Below are positions 18,046-26,856 of a stretch of 35,258 nucleotides of DNA, in pieces. The stretch is taken from NCBI GenBank assembly GCA_021325385.1, contig JAJPHH010000144.1:1-35258 (forward strand), read 5' to 3'. Numbering within the stretch: the stretch's first letter is position 1; every line of letters begins with the position of its first letter. Under the pieces are notes generated by a model. That model saw nothing but the letters and a program-made list of their open reading frames with translations. It was not told the DNA's origin and did not search any database. The position numbers and the translations under genes are program-made. The DNA is from Alphaproteobacteria bacterium. GTDB taxonomy: Bacteria > Pseudomonadota > Alphaproteobacteria > Rhizobiales > Beijerinckiaceae.

Positions 18046-18486
18046 CTACTGGGCCGCCTTCTGATGTTCGGCAAGGCCGATCGCCTTGTAATCGTAAGTC
18101 GGATAGAATTCGGTTCGATAGGCACCCCAGGCGGTGTCTTCGAGCACGCGGTTGACTTCTCGCAAGCGCGAAGCCGGCAGGCGAAGGGTAATCACCTGGC
18201 CTATGCCCATCATCACGTACCAGCTCACGACCTCGACGCCTGGCGGCGGAAAGGCCTTGTAGAAGCCCTGTTTGGCGAGCTGAGCGTCCAACTCGCCGAG
18301 CGGCCGCGACTGGTCGTGCTTGAGAAAGATCGTCAGCAGAATGGCGTTGTCCGGCGTCGCTTCGGCCGTGCTCGCCGGCGGCGCGCTCTGCGCCTGGGCC
18401 TCGCTGACAGAGGCTACGGCAAGGGCGAGAGCCGCGGCCCGTACAAAGAGACGCAACCCGCCAAACAAACCGAACGAATGGGCCAT
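18046..18486 (-). CDS. Conserved secreted hypothetical protein
   Basis: A 146-residue protein with a clear signal peptide (about residues 1-33, hydrophobic core RAAALALAVASVSEAQAQS). The mature part has ILLTIFLKHDQSRPLGEL, FPPPGVEVVSWYVMMGIGQVITLRLP and WGAYRTEFYPTYDYK. I recall this as a conserved periplasmic hypothetical family in alphaproteobacteria with no known function. ATG 18486 has GAGGAG 8 bases upstream. It is divergent from the DUF763 gene; the LexA-type box in between is 59 bases from this gene's start, so it could also be affected. Confidence 0.8.
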   Translation of the reverse strand: MAHSFGLFGGLRLFVRAAALALAVASVSEAQAQSAPPASTAEATPDNAILLTIFLKHDQSRPLGELDAQLAKQGFYKAFPPPGVEVVSWYVMMGIGQVITLRLPASRLREVNRVLEDTAWGAYRTEFYPTYDYKAIGLAEHQKAAQ

Positions 18487-18544
18487 CGAACCGATCTCCT
18501 CGCCGCACCGGCGAGAGGCTAGCTCGCCAGCGGCTTTTCTGCTA

Positions 18545-18559
18545 GAACATTAAGGGAAC
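18545..18559 (+). promoter_or_regulatory. LexA (SOS) box upstream of DUF763 gene
   Basis: The sequence GAAC-ATTAAGG-GAAC is an exact GAAC-N7-GAAC, the reverse complement of the alphaproteobacterial LexA target GTTC-N7-GTTC. It ends 17 bases before ATG 18577, a normal place for an SOS operator. No clear -35/-10 pair was recognised around it. Confidence 0.7.
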
Positions 18560-18576
18560 ATTTTCGTGAGGTCTCA

Positions 18577-19851
18577 ATGGCGCGGCGCGCTGGAACCGCC
18601 GATCTTCCATTGCATGGCGGCCGCGTGCCGGCCTGGCTCGCCGAGCGCATGACGCGCCTCGGCGCGGTGATCTGCGAGGCGATCGTCCATCATTACGGCC
18701 GCGACGAGTTGCTGCGCCGGCTCGCCCATCCATTCTGGTTCCAGTCCTTTGGCTGCGTCATGGGCATGGACTGGCACTCGTCCGGCATCACCACCAGCGT
18801 GCTCGGCGCGCTCAAACGCGGGCTTCAACCGCTTTCCGGCGAACTCGGTCTCCATGTCTGCGGCGGCCGCGGCAAACATTCGCGCAAAACGCCGCAAGAG
18901 CTGGCGGCCGTCGGCGAAAAGGTCGGCCTCGACGGCGCCGCTCTCGCCACGGCCAGCCGGCTTGTCGCCAAGGTCGACAGCGCCGCGGTGCAGGACGGGT
19001 TCGAGCTTTACCTGCATGGCTTCATCGTCGCCGACGACGGCCATTGGGTCGTGGTCCAGCAGGGCATGAGCGACGAGCGGGGCCAGGCGCGGCGTTACCA
19101 TTGGCTGTCGGAAGGCCTAAAAAGCTTCGTCGAGGAGCCGCATGCCGCAATCGAGGGGCAGGCGCAGGGCGAGATCGTCAATCTCACCGATCGCCGCGCG
19201 GCCGCCTCGCGCCGCGGCCAGGTCGAGATGCTGGAAGCGCTTGGCCCGGATCGGATCGTCGCCGAAGTCGCAGCCCTGGCGCGCGCGACGCAGCCTTCGC
19301 CGGCCGCCGAGGCGCAGCCGCTTCTGCCGCATCTGATCATGCCGGCTCATCATGACGTCCGGCCCAAAGACGTATTGGCGCGGCGCCTGCGCGGGACGCT
19401 GGCTGCGGCCGCCGAATGCGGGCCGAAAGACTTTTCGGACTTGTTGCTCGCGCCCGGCGTCGGCGCGCGCACAGTGCGCGCCTTGGCCGCGGTCGCCGAG
19501 GCGATTCACGGCGCGCCCTATCGATTCAGCGATCCGGCGCGCTTCTCGCTCGCCCTTGGCGGCAAAGACCGGCATCCGTTTCCCGTGCCGTTGCGCGTCT
19601 ACGATCAGACGATCCAAGTTCTGAAATCGGCGGTGCAAAAGGCCAAGCTCGGCCGGGACGAGGAGCTGGGCGCGTTGAAGCGGCTCGACGGGCAGGCGCG
19701 GCTGCTCGAGCGCAGCGCGTCAGGGCCGACCCTCGACGAGCACATCGCGCAAGAGCGGCGCGAGTCTCACCGCTATGGCGGCCGCAGCGTCTTCGGCTGG
19801 GAGACGCCGCCCGAGGCCGACAGCGACGGACGCACGGCGCAAACGGCGTAG
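18577..19851 (+). CDS. DUF763 protein, probable SOS-regulated DNA-processing factor
   Basis: A 424-residue member of the DUF763 family, found in archaea and scattered bacteria, with no established function. Family hallmarks are RAGTADLPLHGGRVPAWL at the N-terminus, GCVMGMDWHSSGITTSVLGALKRGL, HVCGGRGKHSRKTP, and a middle segment with HWVVVQQGM and YHWLSE. Around residue 290, FSDLLLAPGVGARTVRALAAVAEAI resembles a helix-hairpin-helix, the non-specific DNA-binding motif of repair enzymes. A LexA-type box lies 17 bases before ATG 18577, and GTGAGG lies 5 bases before it. DNA repair or recombination is an inference from these two observations. It ends 3 bases from the convergent glcF gene. Confidence 0.88.
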   Translation: MARRAGTADLPLHGGRVPAWLAERMTRLGAVICEAIVHHYGRDELLRRLAHPFWFQSFGCVMGMDWHSSGITTSVLGALKRGLQPLSGELGLHVCGGRGKHSRKTPQELAAVGEKVGLDGAALATASRLVAKVDSAAVQDGFELYLHGFIVADDGHWVVVQQGMSDERGQARRYHWLSEGLKSFVEEPHAAIEGQAQGEIVNLTDRRAAASRRGQVEMLEALGPDRIVAEVAALARATQPSPAAEAQPLLPHLIMPAHHDVRPKDVLARRLRGTLAAAAECGPKDFSDLLLAPGVGARTVRALAAVAEAIHGAPYRFSDPARFSLALGGKDRHPFPVPLRVYDQTIQVLKSAVQKAKLGRDEELGALKRLDGQARLLERSASGPTLDEHIAQERRESHRYGGRSVFGWETPPEADSDGRTAQTA

Positions 19852-19854
19852 CCG

Positions 19855-21159
19855 TCAGCCGCTCATAGCTTCCGGCATGGCCCCGCCGGTCGCCCAATTG
19901 AGCAACTCCACCGTGTGGACGATCGGGACCTCCGCGCCGAGCGCGAGTTGCGTGATGCAGCCGACATTGCCGGTCGCGATGACGTCCGGCTTGAGGCGAT
20001 GGATGTTCTTCAATTTGCGCTCGCGCAATTGCCCGGCGATCTTCGGCTGAAGGATGTTGTACGTTCCAGCGGAGCCGCAGCACAGGTGGCTTTCCGCCGG
20101 CTCGCGCACATTGAAGCCGGCCTTTCGCAATAAAGCTTTGGGTTGCTCCGTGACTTTCTGGCCATGCTGCATGGAGCAGGCCGAGTGATAGGCGACGGTC
20201 AGTTTCGGCGTCTCGATAAAGGAAAGATCGAGCGTCGCCAGGTATTCGGTCACGTCCTTGGCCAGCGCTGAAATGCGCGCCGCCTTCTCGGCATAACCCG
20301 GATCGTCGCGCAGCATGAAACCGTAATCCTTGACCGTCGTGCCGCAGCCCGAAGCGGAGATGAGGACGGCCTCGAGCCCGCCAGCCTCGATCTCGCGCGT
20401 CCAGGCGTCGATATTGACGCGCGCCTGCTGCAGCGCCCGCGGCTCCTGACCCATATGGTGAACGAGCGAGCCGCAGCATCCCTCGCCTGCGGCAAAGACG
20501 ACCTCGACGCCGGAGCGGGTCAGCATATCGATCGCCGCCGCATTGGTTTGCGGCGTCAGGACCGATTGCGCGCAGCCGCGAAGCAAGGCGACCCGGCGCC
20601 GCGTTCGGGCGTTCGACGCGCCGAAGACTTTGGCTCGGTCGGCGGTCGGCGCGGGCAATCGTCTCGGGGCAAGGGCGAGCATGGCCGCCAGGTTCGGGCC
20701 AAGTTTCGGAATACGATTCAAGATCGTCGCAAAAGGCCGGCCGACCTTGGCGGCGAGCAAAGCGAGCCGGAGCAGCCGCGGCGACGGCAGGATACGGGCC
20801 AGCGCGGCGCGCAAGGCGCGATCGAGGAAGGGGCGGCGGTACGTCCCTTCGATATAGGCGCGGGCGTGATCTACGAGATGCGCATAATGCACGCCGGAAG
20901 GGCAAGTCGTCATGCAGGCGAGGCAGGAAAGGCAGCGGTCGATATGCGTGACCACCTCGGCCGAGGCCGGCTTCTGGTTCTCCAGCATATCCTTGATGAG
21001 GTAGATGCGGCCGCGCGGGCTGTCGAGCTCGTCGCCGAGCAGAACATAGGTCGGACAGGTCGCAGTGCAGAAGCCGCAATGCACGCAGGAGCGGAGAATT
21101 TTCTCCGACGCCTGCATATGCGGGTCGGCTAGAAGCTCGGGCGAGAAGTTAGTTTGCAT
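19855..21159 (-). CDS. glcF: Glycolate oxidase iron-sulfur subunit
   Basis: A 434-residue Fe-S subunit of glycolate dehydrogenase. Two 4Fe-4S motifs lie near the N-terminus (CVHCGFCTATCPTY and CLSCLACMTTCPSGV). Two CCG domains follow (EGCCGSLVHHMG and SHLCCGSAGTYN) with partner cysteines in LRGCAQSVL and YHSACSMQHGQ. It passes electrons from the GlcD/GlcE flavin to the respiratory chain at the membrane. ATG 21159 lies 6 bases after the glcE stop. Length is about normal (E. coli GlcF 407). Last gene of glcDEF. Confidence 0.95.
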   Translation of the reverse strand: MQTNFSPELLADPHMQASEKILRSCVHCGFCTATCPTYVLLGDELDSPRGRIYLIKDMLENQKPASAEVVTHIDRCLSCLACMTTCPSGVHYAHLVDHARAYIEGTYRRPFLDRALRAALARILPSPRLLRLALLAAKVGRPFATILNRIPKLGPNLAAMLALAPRRLPAPTADRAKVFGASNARTRRRVALLRGCAQSVLTPQTNAAAIDMLTRSGVEVVFAAGEGCCGSLVHHMGQEPRALQQARVNIDAWTREIEAGGLEAVLISASGCGTTVKDYGFMLRDDPGYAEKAARISALAKDVTEYLATLDLSFIETPKLTVAYHSACSMQHGQKVTEQPKALLRKAGFNVREPAESHLCCGSAGTYNILQPKIAGQLRERKLKNIHRLKPDVIATGNVGCITQLALGAEVPIVHTVELLNWATGGAMPEAMSG

Positions 21160-21165
21160 GCGGCG

Positions 21166-22362
21166 TCAAATTCCAGGGTACATCCGCCCGAAATTGAATA
21201 TTCCGTCAGGATCGAAGCTCGCCTTGATTCCGGCGGTGAGCTTGGCAAGCGCGGGCGACAGCGGCTCGAAGACGTCGACGCTTGCCCGCAACCCGTCCGG
21301 CGCGCGAACCAGCGTGGCGTGGCCGCCAAAGGCGGCGAGGGCCGAACGGATCGTCTCGGCCGCGGCGGACGACGTCTCGCTCGCCAGCCAAACCAGGCCG
21401 CCGCCCCAATCGTAGAAATGCGCCTGAGCGATCGGGCCCAATTTTTTTACAAACTCGGCGCCGGCCGAGGGCTTGAGCGAGACGCGCCAAATCGCCCGCT
21501 CGCGCGGCTCGGCGAGAAATTCGGCGTCGCGAATCGCGCGCCAGAGCCGTCGGGATTCCTCTTCGGCCAGCGCGTGCTTAGCGCCGAACGGCGCAAGCAG
21601 CTTGATCAGCCCGCCGACGCGATGCTCGACCGAAGCGGCGAAGCCTTCGACCCGAAAGAAGGTGCGGCCGAATTCGCGGCCCATGCCGGGCGTCACATGC
21701 GCCGCGCCGCTGACGTTATAGGCCGAGCCGAGCGCGGCCGCCATGGCCGCGATCGCGCCCTGATCGTCGAGACGGCGGATCACCACGGTCGCCTCGCGCT
21801 CCGGCCTCGGCAGGACTTTGAAGATCGCCTCCGTGACCAAGCCGAGCGTCCCATGCGCGCCGCAGATCAGCTTGACGAGGTCGAGGCCGGTGACGTTCTT
21901 CATCACGCGGCCTCCGTTCTTGATCGCTTCGCCGCGCCCGTTGACGAGCCTAATGCCGATCAGGCTGTCGCGCGCCGCGCCGACGCTGATTCGGCGCGGG
22001 CCGGATACGTTTCCCGCCACGACTCCGCCGATCGTCGGCTCGCCGCTCGTCGCATAGAGGGGGCGATGATCCATCGGCTCGAACGGAAACATCTGTCCGC
22101 GCTGCGCAAGCAGCGCCTCGGCCGCCGCCACAGGCGTCCCGGAGCGTAGGGCGATCACCATTTCGGCGGGCTCGTAGAAGACGACGCCGTCGAGCCGCGT
22201 TGTGGTCAGCGCAGCGCCGTGCGAGCACGGACGGCCCAGGCCGGCGCGCGTGCCGCCGCCGACAATGGCGAGCTTCTGCGCTCTCGCCGCCGCCGCGCGT
22301 ACGATGTCGACCGCCTCGTCTTCGCTCGCCGGCGCAAACATCGCCTCGCTGGCCAGCGTCAC
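21166..22362 (-). CDS. glcE: Glycolate oxidase FAD-binding subunit
   Basis: A 398-residue FAD-linked oxidase subunit. The PCMH-type FAD-binding motif region reads AIVGGGTRAGLGRP, followed by ATSGEPTIGGVVAGNVSGPRRI, GEAIKNGGRVMKNVTGLDLVK and GTLGLVTEAIFKVLP; the C-terminus is ASFDPDGIFNFGRM. The start is GTG 22362, overlapping the glcD stop as GTGA. The longer in-frame reading to 22545 lies inside glcD. It works with GlcD and GlcF as a three-subunit enzyme converting glycolate to glyoxylate. Confidence 0.94.
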   Translation of the reverse strand: MTLASEAMFAPASEDEAVDIVRAAAARAQKLAIVGGGTRAGLGRPCSHGAALTTTRLDGVVFYEPAEMVIALRSGTPVAAAEALLAQRGQMFPFEPMDHRPLYATSGEPTIGGVVAGNVSGPRRISVGAARDSLIGIRLVNGRGEAIKNGGRVMKNVTGLDLVKLICGAHGTLGLVTEAIFKVLPRPEREATVVIRRLDDQGAIAAMAAALGSAYNVSGAAHVTPGMGREFGRTFFRVEGFAASVEHRVGGLIKLLAPFGAKHALAEEESRRLWRAIRDAEFLAEPRERAIWRVSLKPSAGAEFVKKLGPIAQAHFYDWGGGLVWLASETSSAAAETIRSALAAFGGHATLVRAPDGLRASVDVFEPLSPALAKLTAGIKASFDPDGIFNFGRMYPGI

Positions 22363-23795
22363 GCCGCGATCCTTCCCGCCAATGGAAAGACCTTGGCCGG
22401 ATTGAGACGCCAATCGGGATCGAAAACGGCGCGCACCCGCATCTGCTGGGCGAGGTCGGCCGGCGTGAATTGATGGCTCATCAGGTCGCGTTTTTCGACG
22501 CCGACGCCGTGTTCGCCGGTGAGGCAGCCGCCGAGATCGACGCACATTTTCAGAATGTCTGCGCCCGCGGCCTCGGCCTTCGCCTGTTCGTTCGGATCAT
22601 TGACGTTGTAGAGAACCAACGGATGCATGTTGCCGTCGCCGGCATGGAAAACATTGGCGACGCGCAACCCGTACGAGGCGACGATCTCGCCGGTTCGCTT
22701 CAGCGCCTCCGGCAGGCGGCTCGTCGGCACGGTGCCGTCCATGCAAATGTAATCGGCGACTCGGCCGGTCGCGCCGAAGGCCGATTTGCGGCCCTTCCAG
22801 ATTTGCGCGGCCTCCATCGCGGACATCGATTCGCGCACGACCTTGACGCCATGCGCCTTCGCGATCGCCTGGATTTTCGCCAGCTCCGCGTCGATCTCTT
22901 GCGGCGAGCCTTCGACCTCGATGATCAGCATCGCTTCGACATCGAGCGGATAGCCCGCATGGGCGAAAGCTTCGCAGATTTGAATCGCCGGCTTGTCCAT
23001 ATACTCCATCGCCACCGGCACGATTCCGGCGCCGATGATCGCGGCGACGCATGCGCCGGCCTCTTCGGCGGAATCAAAGCCGAACAGGACCGGCCGTGCG
23101 CCCTCAGCCGCGGGGATCAAACGCACAATGGCCTCGGCGACGATTCCGAGCTGGCCCTCCGAGCCGGTCATCAGTCCCATCAGATCGAGGCCGCCGGAAT
23201 CGAAATACGGTCCGCCCAATTCGATTGTCTCGCCGTCGAGCAGCACGACTTTGAGGCCGAGCAGATTGTTGGTCGTGACGCCATATTTCAGGCAATGGGC
23301 GCCGCCCGAATTCATGCCGATATTGCCGCCGATCGTGCAGGCGAGTTGGGAGGAGGGATCCGGCGCATAGAAGAACCCGTCCGCCGCGACGGCGTCTGAA
23401 ATCGCGAGATTGGTCACGCCCGCTTGGACCCGGGCGTAACGATCGGCGAGATTGATCTCGAGGATGCGGTTCATCTTCGAAAGGCCGATGACGATCGCGT
23501 CCTCCTGCGGGATGGCGCCGCCCGAAAGCGATGTTCCGGCGCCGCGCGGCACGGCGTTGACGCCGGCGTTGCGGCAGAACTTGAGCACCGCGGCGATCTC
23601 CTCGACACTGCTCGGCAACGCGACAGCGAGCGGCAGCTTGCGATACGCGGTGAGCGCGTCGGTCTCGAAGGCGCGACGCTCTTCTTCGGCGACGATCAGC
23701 GCTTCCTTCGGCAGGAGCGTCGAAAGGCCGGCGATGATCGCGTCGCGCCGCGCGAGGATCGACGGATCGGGGGTGGGGAACGCGATGTGCGACAT
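22359..23795 (-). CDS. glcD: Glycolate oxidase catalytic subunit
   Basis: A 478-residue flavoprotein of the FAD-linked oxidase/VAO family. Landmarks are VPRGAGTSLSGGAIP (FAD diphosphate loop), LACTIGGNIGMNSGGAH, GLDLMGLMTGSEGQLGI, FHAGDGNMHPLVLYN with the metal-binding histidines, GGCLTGEHGVGVEKRD and the terminal DPDWRLNPAKVFP. It oxidises glycolate and probably D-lactate. ATG 23795 begins MSHIAFPTPDPS; 83 further in-frame residues upstream are not family-like. First gene of the glcDEF operon, divergent from a VapBC pair. No glcC-type regulator adjoins it. Confidence 0.95.
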   Translation of the reverse strand: MSHIAFPTPDPSILARRDAIIAGLSTLLPKEALIVAEEERRAFETDALTAYRKLPLAVALPSSVEEIAAVLKFCRNAGVNAVPRGAGTSLSGGAIPQEDAIVIGLSKMNRILEINLADRYARVQAGVTNLAISDAVAADGFFYAPDPSSQLACTIGGNIGMNSGGAHCLKYGVTTNNLLGLKVVLLDGETIELGGPYFDSGGLDLMGLMTGSEGQLGIVAEAIVRLIPAAEGARPVLFGFDSAEEAGACVAAIIGAGIVPVAMEYMDKPAIQICEAFAHAGYPLDVEAMLIIEVEGSPQEIDAELAKIQAIAKAHGVKVVRESMSAMEAAQIWKGRKSAFGATGRVADYICMDGTVPTSRLPEALKRTGEIVASYGLRVANVFHAGDGNMHPLVLYNVNDPNEQAKAEAAGADILKMCVDLGGCLTGEHGVGVEKRDLMSHQFTPADLAQQMRVRAVFDPDWRLNPAKVFPLAGRIAA

Positions 23796-23922
23796 GGCGA
23801 CGTCCAAGCAGCCGCAAATATATAGCGCACTCTGATCAAAAGCGGCAGGGCGCGCATATCGGAAGTCGGCCCTGTGTGTGCGAATTGGCCATAGGATCAA
23901 ATTCGCGGCTTGCCGGTTCAAA

Positions 23923-23950
23923 TCATTTCCGGTAAATTTTCCGGGAATGA
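23923..23950. promoter_or_regulatory. Inverted-repeat operator before vapBC
   Basis: TCATTTCCGG (23923-23932) and CCGGGAATGA (23941-23950) form a 10-bp inverted repeat with one mismatch around the AT-rich spacer TAAATTTT. It ends 13 bases before the antitoxin start, the expected place for toxin-antitoxin autorepression. Confidence 0.6.
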
Positions 23951-23963
23951 TGCGGAGGACGCC

Positions 23964-24248
23964 GTGCCAAAGGCTAAAGCTTCGCCCTTGGTCCGATATC
24001 GGAAGCGTTTGAAGCAACGGGGAAACGTCCGCCTCGAAATTCAAGTTCCAAAGGATGATGTCGAGCTCGTCCGTGGCATGGCGCGCGCGCTCATTGATCC
24101 GGCGCGCCGGGAAGAAACGCGCGCCGTGCTGAAACGCGGGTTATCGCGGCAGGGGGCGCTCGGCTTGAAAGCGTTGCTCGCCGCCGCTCCGTTGGAGGGA
24201 GTCGATCTCGAACGCTCCAGCGACACAGGTCGAGAGATCGACTTTTGA
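23964..24248 (+). CDS. Antitoxin of a VapBC-type pair
   Basis: A 94-residue basic protein preceding a PIN-domain toxin. The central RLEIQVPKDDVELVRGMARALIDP followed by basic helices suggests a ribbon-helix-helix-like DNA-binding part, and the acidic tail (DLERSSDTGREIDF) could neutralise the toxin. It is not an AbrB-type VapB. GTG 23964 is chosen because GGAGG lies 5 bases upstream; a TTG at 23910 would add 18 residues encoded across the operator dyad. Its stop overlaps the toxin start. Identification rests mainly on the partner gene and layout. Confidence 0.75.
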   Translation: MPKAKASPLVRYRKRLKQRGNVRLEIQVPKDDVELVRGMARALIDPARREETRAVLKRGLSRQGALGLKALLAAAPLEGVDLERSSDTGREIDF

Positions 24249-24670
24249 CCTATCTGATCGACACGAATGTGATCTCGGAGGTCCGCAAGGGCGAGCGATG
24301 CGATGCGCGCGTCAGCGCGTGGTACGGCGAGATCGAAGACGATGAACTGTATCTCAGCGTTCTGACGATCGGCGAAATTCGCAAGGGCGTCGAGCGGATG
24401 CGCTCGCGCGATGCGAATCAGGCGCAAGCTCTAGAGCGTTGGCTCGGCGCCGTCGGCGAGGCCTTTGCCGATCGCATTCTGCCGGTCGACAATTCGATCG
24501 CGCAGGAATGGGGGCGTATGAGCTCGACGCGACCGATACCGGTCGTCGATGGGCTGCTCGCAGCCACGGCGAAAATACGTGGCCTGACGCTCGTGACTCG
24601 CAATGACGCGGACGTAGCCGGGCTTGGCGCGAAGCTGCTTAATCCATTCAAGGAGGCCGCCGGGCGCTGA
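24245..24670 (+). CDS. vapC: VapC-like PIN-domain ribonuclease toxin
   Basis: A 141-residue PIN-domain protein, probably a Mg2+-dependent RNase that inhibits translation. The acidic active-site set is complete: Asp6 (YLIDTNVIS), Glu44 (TIGEIRKG), Asp102 (VVDGLLAATA) and Asp123 (TRNDADV). This pattern is the plasmid-type VapC/FitB group. The start is TTG 24245, overlapping the antitoxin stop as TTGA and placing MTYLIDTN at the N-terminus, as in relatives. The RNA target cannot be read from the sequence. Confidence 0.9.
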   Translation: MTYLIDTNVISEVRKGERCDARVSAWYGEIEDDELYLSVLTIGEIRKGVERMRSRDANQAQALERWLGAVGEAFADRILPVDNSIAQEWGRMSSTRPIPVVDGLLAATAKIRGLTLVTRNDADVAGLGAKLLNPFKEAAGR

Positions 24671-24698
24671 CGGCGTCGGGCATTGTTCGCGCCGCGCC

Positions 24699-26015
24699 TC
24701 AAACCAAGACTGGCTGCGCGCTCACTCCCGCCGCGCCGAACACCCGGCGGTACCGTTCGATCTCGGCGGGAGGGCCGATCATTTTGTTGGGGTTGTCGGA
24801 GAGCTTGACCGTCGGTTTGCCGTCCGCTTCGACGACCTTGCAGACCAGCGAGATCGCGCGCAATTCGCCGTCGACGCCGGCTGGCGCGCAGCCCATGAAG
24901 TCGTTGGTCAGGTTGGTGCCCCAGCCGATCGAGACATTGACCTGGCCGCGCAGGGCGCGCACCGAATTTTCGATCGTGTCGATATCCATGCCGTCGGAGA
25001 GCACGACCAGTTTCTCGCGCGGGTTGCGGCCGCGTTCGCGCCACCACGCGATGAGTTCGCGCGCCGCCGGAATGGCCGGCTTGGAATCTGGCCGCGCCCC
25101 CTTCCAATCGGCGACCCAGTCGGGCGCCTGGCTCAAAAAAGCGGTGGTCCCAAAACAGTCCGGCAGGACGACAAGCAGATTGCCGCCATACATCTGGGCC
25201 CAGTCGCGCAGCACCGCGTAAGGCGCGTCGCGTAAAGCCTTGTCGTTCGGCGCGACCGCAGCGTAGACCATCGGCAGCTCATGCGCGTTGGTGCCGATTG
25301 CTTCGAGGCCGGTGTCCATCGCGTGCTTGACATTGGACGTGCCGATGAAGCTCTCTTCGCCGAGGCCCTCCAGCATCGCCTCCACGCACCAGCGCTGCCA
25401 CAGGAATCCATGCCGGCGACGTGTGCCGAAATCCGAGAGGCGCAGCGGCCCTTCCTTGGCGAGGACGCGCAAGCGCTCGACCTTGCTCCACAGCTTGGCC
25501 TTGGCGCGGGCGTAAAGGACGTCGAGATCGAAGCGGCTCATCGAACGGACCGCGGCCCGCGCCCGGAGCTCGTTGATGATGGCGAGCGCCGGGATCTCCC
25601 ACATCGTCGTATCGGTCCATCGCCCTTCGAAGCGCAATTCGAACTGGCCGTCCCGGCGGATCAACTCGTATTCCGGCAGGCGGAAATCGGCGAGCCATTC
25701 CATGAAGGCCGGCTCGAAAATCTGCTTCGTTCCGTAGAACGTGTTGCCGGCCAGCCAGATCAACTCGTTCTTGGCGAAGCGCAATGTGCGGGCGTGGTCG
25801 AGTTGATCGGTCAGCTCGCGCTCCTCGATGAGGTCGGCGATGCGCACGCTGGTCGTGCGGTTGATCAGCTGGAACGTCACCCGCCGCTCGCGATGGAGCT
25901 TCCAGATCATCTGCTGCATCAGCAATTTATAGAAATCCGTATCGAGCAGCGTGCGCACGATCGGATCGATGCGGAACGTGTGGTTATAGACGCGCGTGGC
26001 GATGTCCGGGATCAT
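24699..26015 (-). CDS. pncB: Nicotinate phosphoribosyltransferase
   Basis: A 438-residue PncB, which joins nicotinate to PRPP (with ATP hydrolysis) to make nicotinate mononucleotide in NAD salvage. Characteristic stretches are [71 protein letters not shown] (including the phosphorylated histidine region), [11 protein letters not shown] and [12 protein letters not shown], ending [12 protein letters not shown]. Length is slightly above E. coli PncB (400). The ATG 26015 context has only a weak ribosome-binding site. Its 3' end lies 28 bases from the convergent vapC stop. Confidence 0.95.
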   Translation of the reverse strand: MIPDIATRVYNHTFRIDPIVRTLLDTDFYKLLMQQMIWKLHRERRVTFQLINRTTSVRIADLIEERELTDQLDHARTLRFAKNELIWLAGNTFYGTKQIFEPAFMEWLADFRLPEYELIRRDGQFELRFEGRWTDTTMWEIPALAIINELRARAAVRSMSRFDLDVLYARAKAKLWSKVERLRVLAKEGPLRLSDFGTRRRHGFLWQRWCVEAMLEGLGEESFIGTSNVKHAMDTGLEAIGTNAHELPMVYAAVAPNDKALRDAPYAVLRDWAQMYGGNLLVVLPDCFGTTAFLSQAPDWVADWKGARPDSKPAIPAARELIAWWRERGRNPREKLVVLSDGMDIDTIENSVRALRGQVNVSIGWGTNLTNDFMGCAPAGVDGELRAISLVCKVVEADGKPTVKLSDNPNKMIGPPAEIERYRRVFGAAGVSAQPVLV

Positions 26016-26054
26016 GGATTAGAGCCTAAAGGGGTAGGCGCCTCGCGACAATAG

Positions 26055-26077
26055 GCCGTCCGGCTGGCCCGGACGGC
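26055..26077. repeat. Hairpin in the pncB-DUF2461 divergent intergenic region
   Basis: GCCGTCCGG (26055-26063) and CCGGACGGC (26069-26077) form a perfect 9-bp stem with a 5-base loop. It lies between the divergent pncB and DUF2461 genes, so it is not at a 3' end. It could be an operator or a leader structure; no T-run follows it. Confidence 0.4.
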
Positions 26078-26157
26078 GTCCGGAGCGCCGGCGCATCGAC
26101 CGGCGTCGCGCCCCCCGCTATCATCGCCGGGACACGATTTCCCGTCGCGAGGACTCA

Positions 26158-26838
26158 ATGCCTTTCAAAGGTTTCGGCCCGGAGGCGCTGCCTTTCTTCA
26201 AAGCGCTGGCCTTCCATCAGACCAAGGAATGGTTCGAGCAGAACCGGGCGATTTACGAAACGCAAATCAAGGAGCCGTTCGGCGAGCTTGTCGAGGAATT
26301 GAGCGCAGCCTTCGCCAAGGCCAAGCTGCCGTTGAAAGGCGACCGCAAGAGCTCGCTGTTCCGCCTTCATCGCGACATCCGCTTCTCGAAGGACAAGAGC
26401 CCCTACAAGACGCATGCCGGCGCGGTGCTGACGCGCAGCGGCGGCAAGAACGATCATGGCCTCTTCTATATCCATATTTCGCCGGAAGAGTGCTTCGCCG
26501 CCGCCGGCTTCTACGCGCCCGAGCCGGCCGACCTGGCGCGGCTGCGCCGCGCCATCGTACGGGCGCCGAAGCCTTACGCAAAAATGGTCGATGCGCTCGC
26601 GAAAGGCGGCCTCGAGCTTTCGAGCGAGTACGACGTCAGCCGCGTCCCGCGCGAATTCGCCGACATCGACGACTCGGCCATCGTCGCCGCACTGAAGAAG
26701 AAATCCTTCATCTGCTCGCGGCCGATTCGAGCCGCGCGTCTGAAGTCCGCGGCCCTCATCGACGATCTCGTCGCCTTCGGCAAGGACTCGCTGCCCCTGC
26801 TGCGATGGGGCTGGGCCGCGGTCGTCGACGAGCGGTAA
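26158..26838 (+). CDS. DUF2461 family protein
   Basis: A 226-residue protein of the DUF2461/TIGR02453 family, widespread and without known function. It has the typical opening KGFGPEALPFFKALAFHQTKEWFEQNR, then SLFRLHRDIRFSKDKSPYKTHAGAVL, YIHISPEECFAAAGFYAP and VSRVPREFAD. ATG 26158 has GAGGA just upstream. It appears monocistronic, ending 18 bases from the convergent LysR gene. Confidence 0.9.
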   Translation: MPFKGFGPEALPFFKALAFHQTKEWFEQNRAIYETQIKEPFGELVEELSAAFAKAKLPLKGDRKSSLFRLHRDIRFSKDKSPYKTHAGAVLTRSGGKNDHGLFYIHISPEECFAAAGFYAPEPADLARLRRAIVRAPKPYAKMVDALAKGGLELSSEYDVSRVPREFADIDDSAIVAALKKKSFICSRPIRAARLKSAALIDDLVAFGKDSLPLLRWGWAAVVDER

Positions 26839-26856
26839 GTCTCGAAGGCGCTCGGT

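Noticed and set aside
19526-21079. Long minus-strand frame of 517 codons overlapping DUF763 and glcF
   Set aside because: Arg/Ala/Pro-rich translation with no domain; it lies out of frame across two well-identified genes and reflects high GC content.
23913-23925. GGTTCAAATC resembling a tRNA T arm, a possible attachment-site remnant
   Set aside because: Only 10 bases match and the following bases do not form an acceptor stem; probably chance overlapping the vapBC operator.
23796-24044. In-frame 83-codon extension of glcD
   Set aside because: It runs through the vapBC operator region and antitoxin start and is unlike any GlcD N-terminus.
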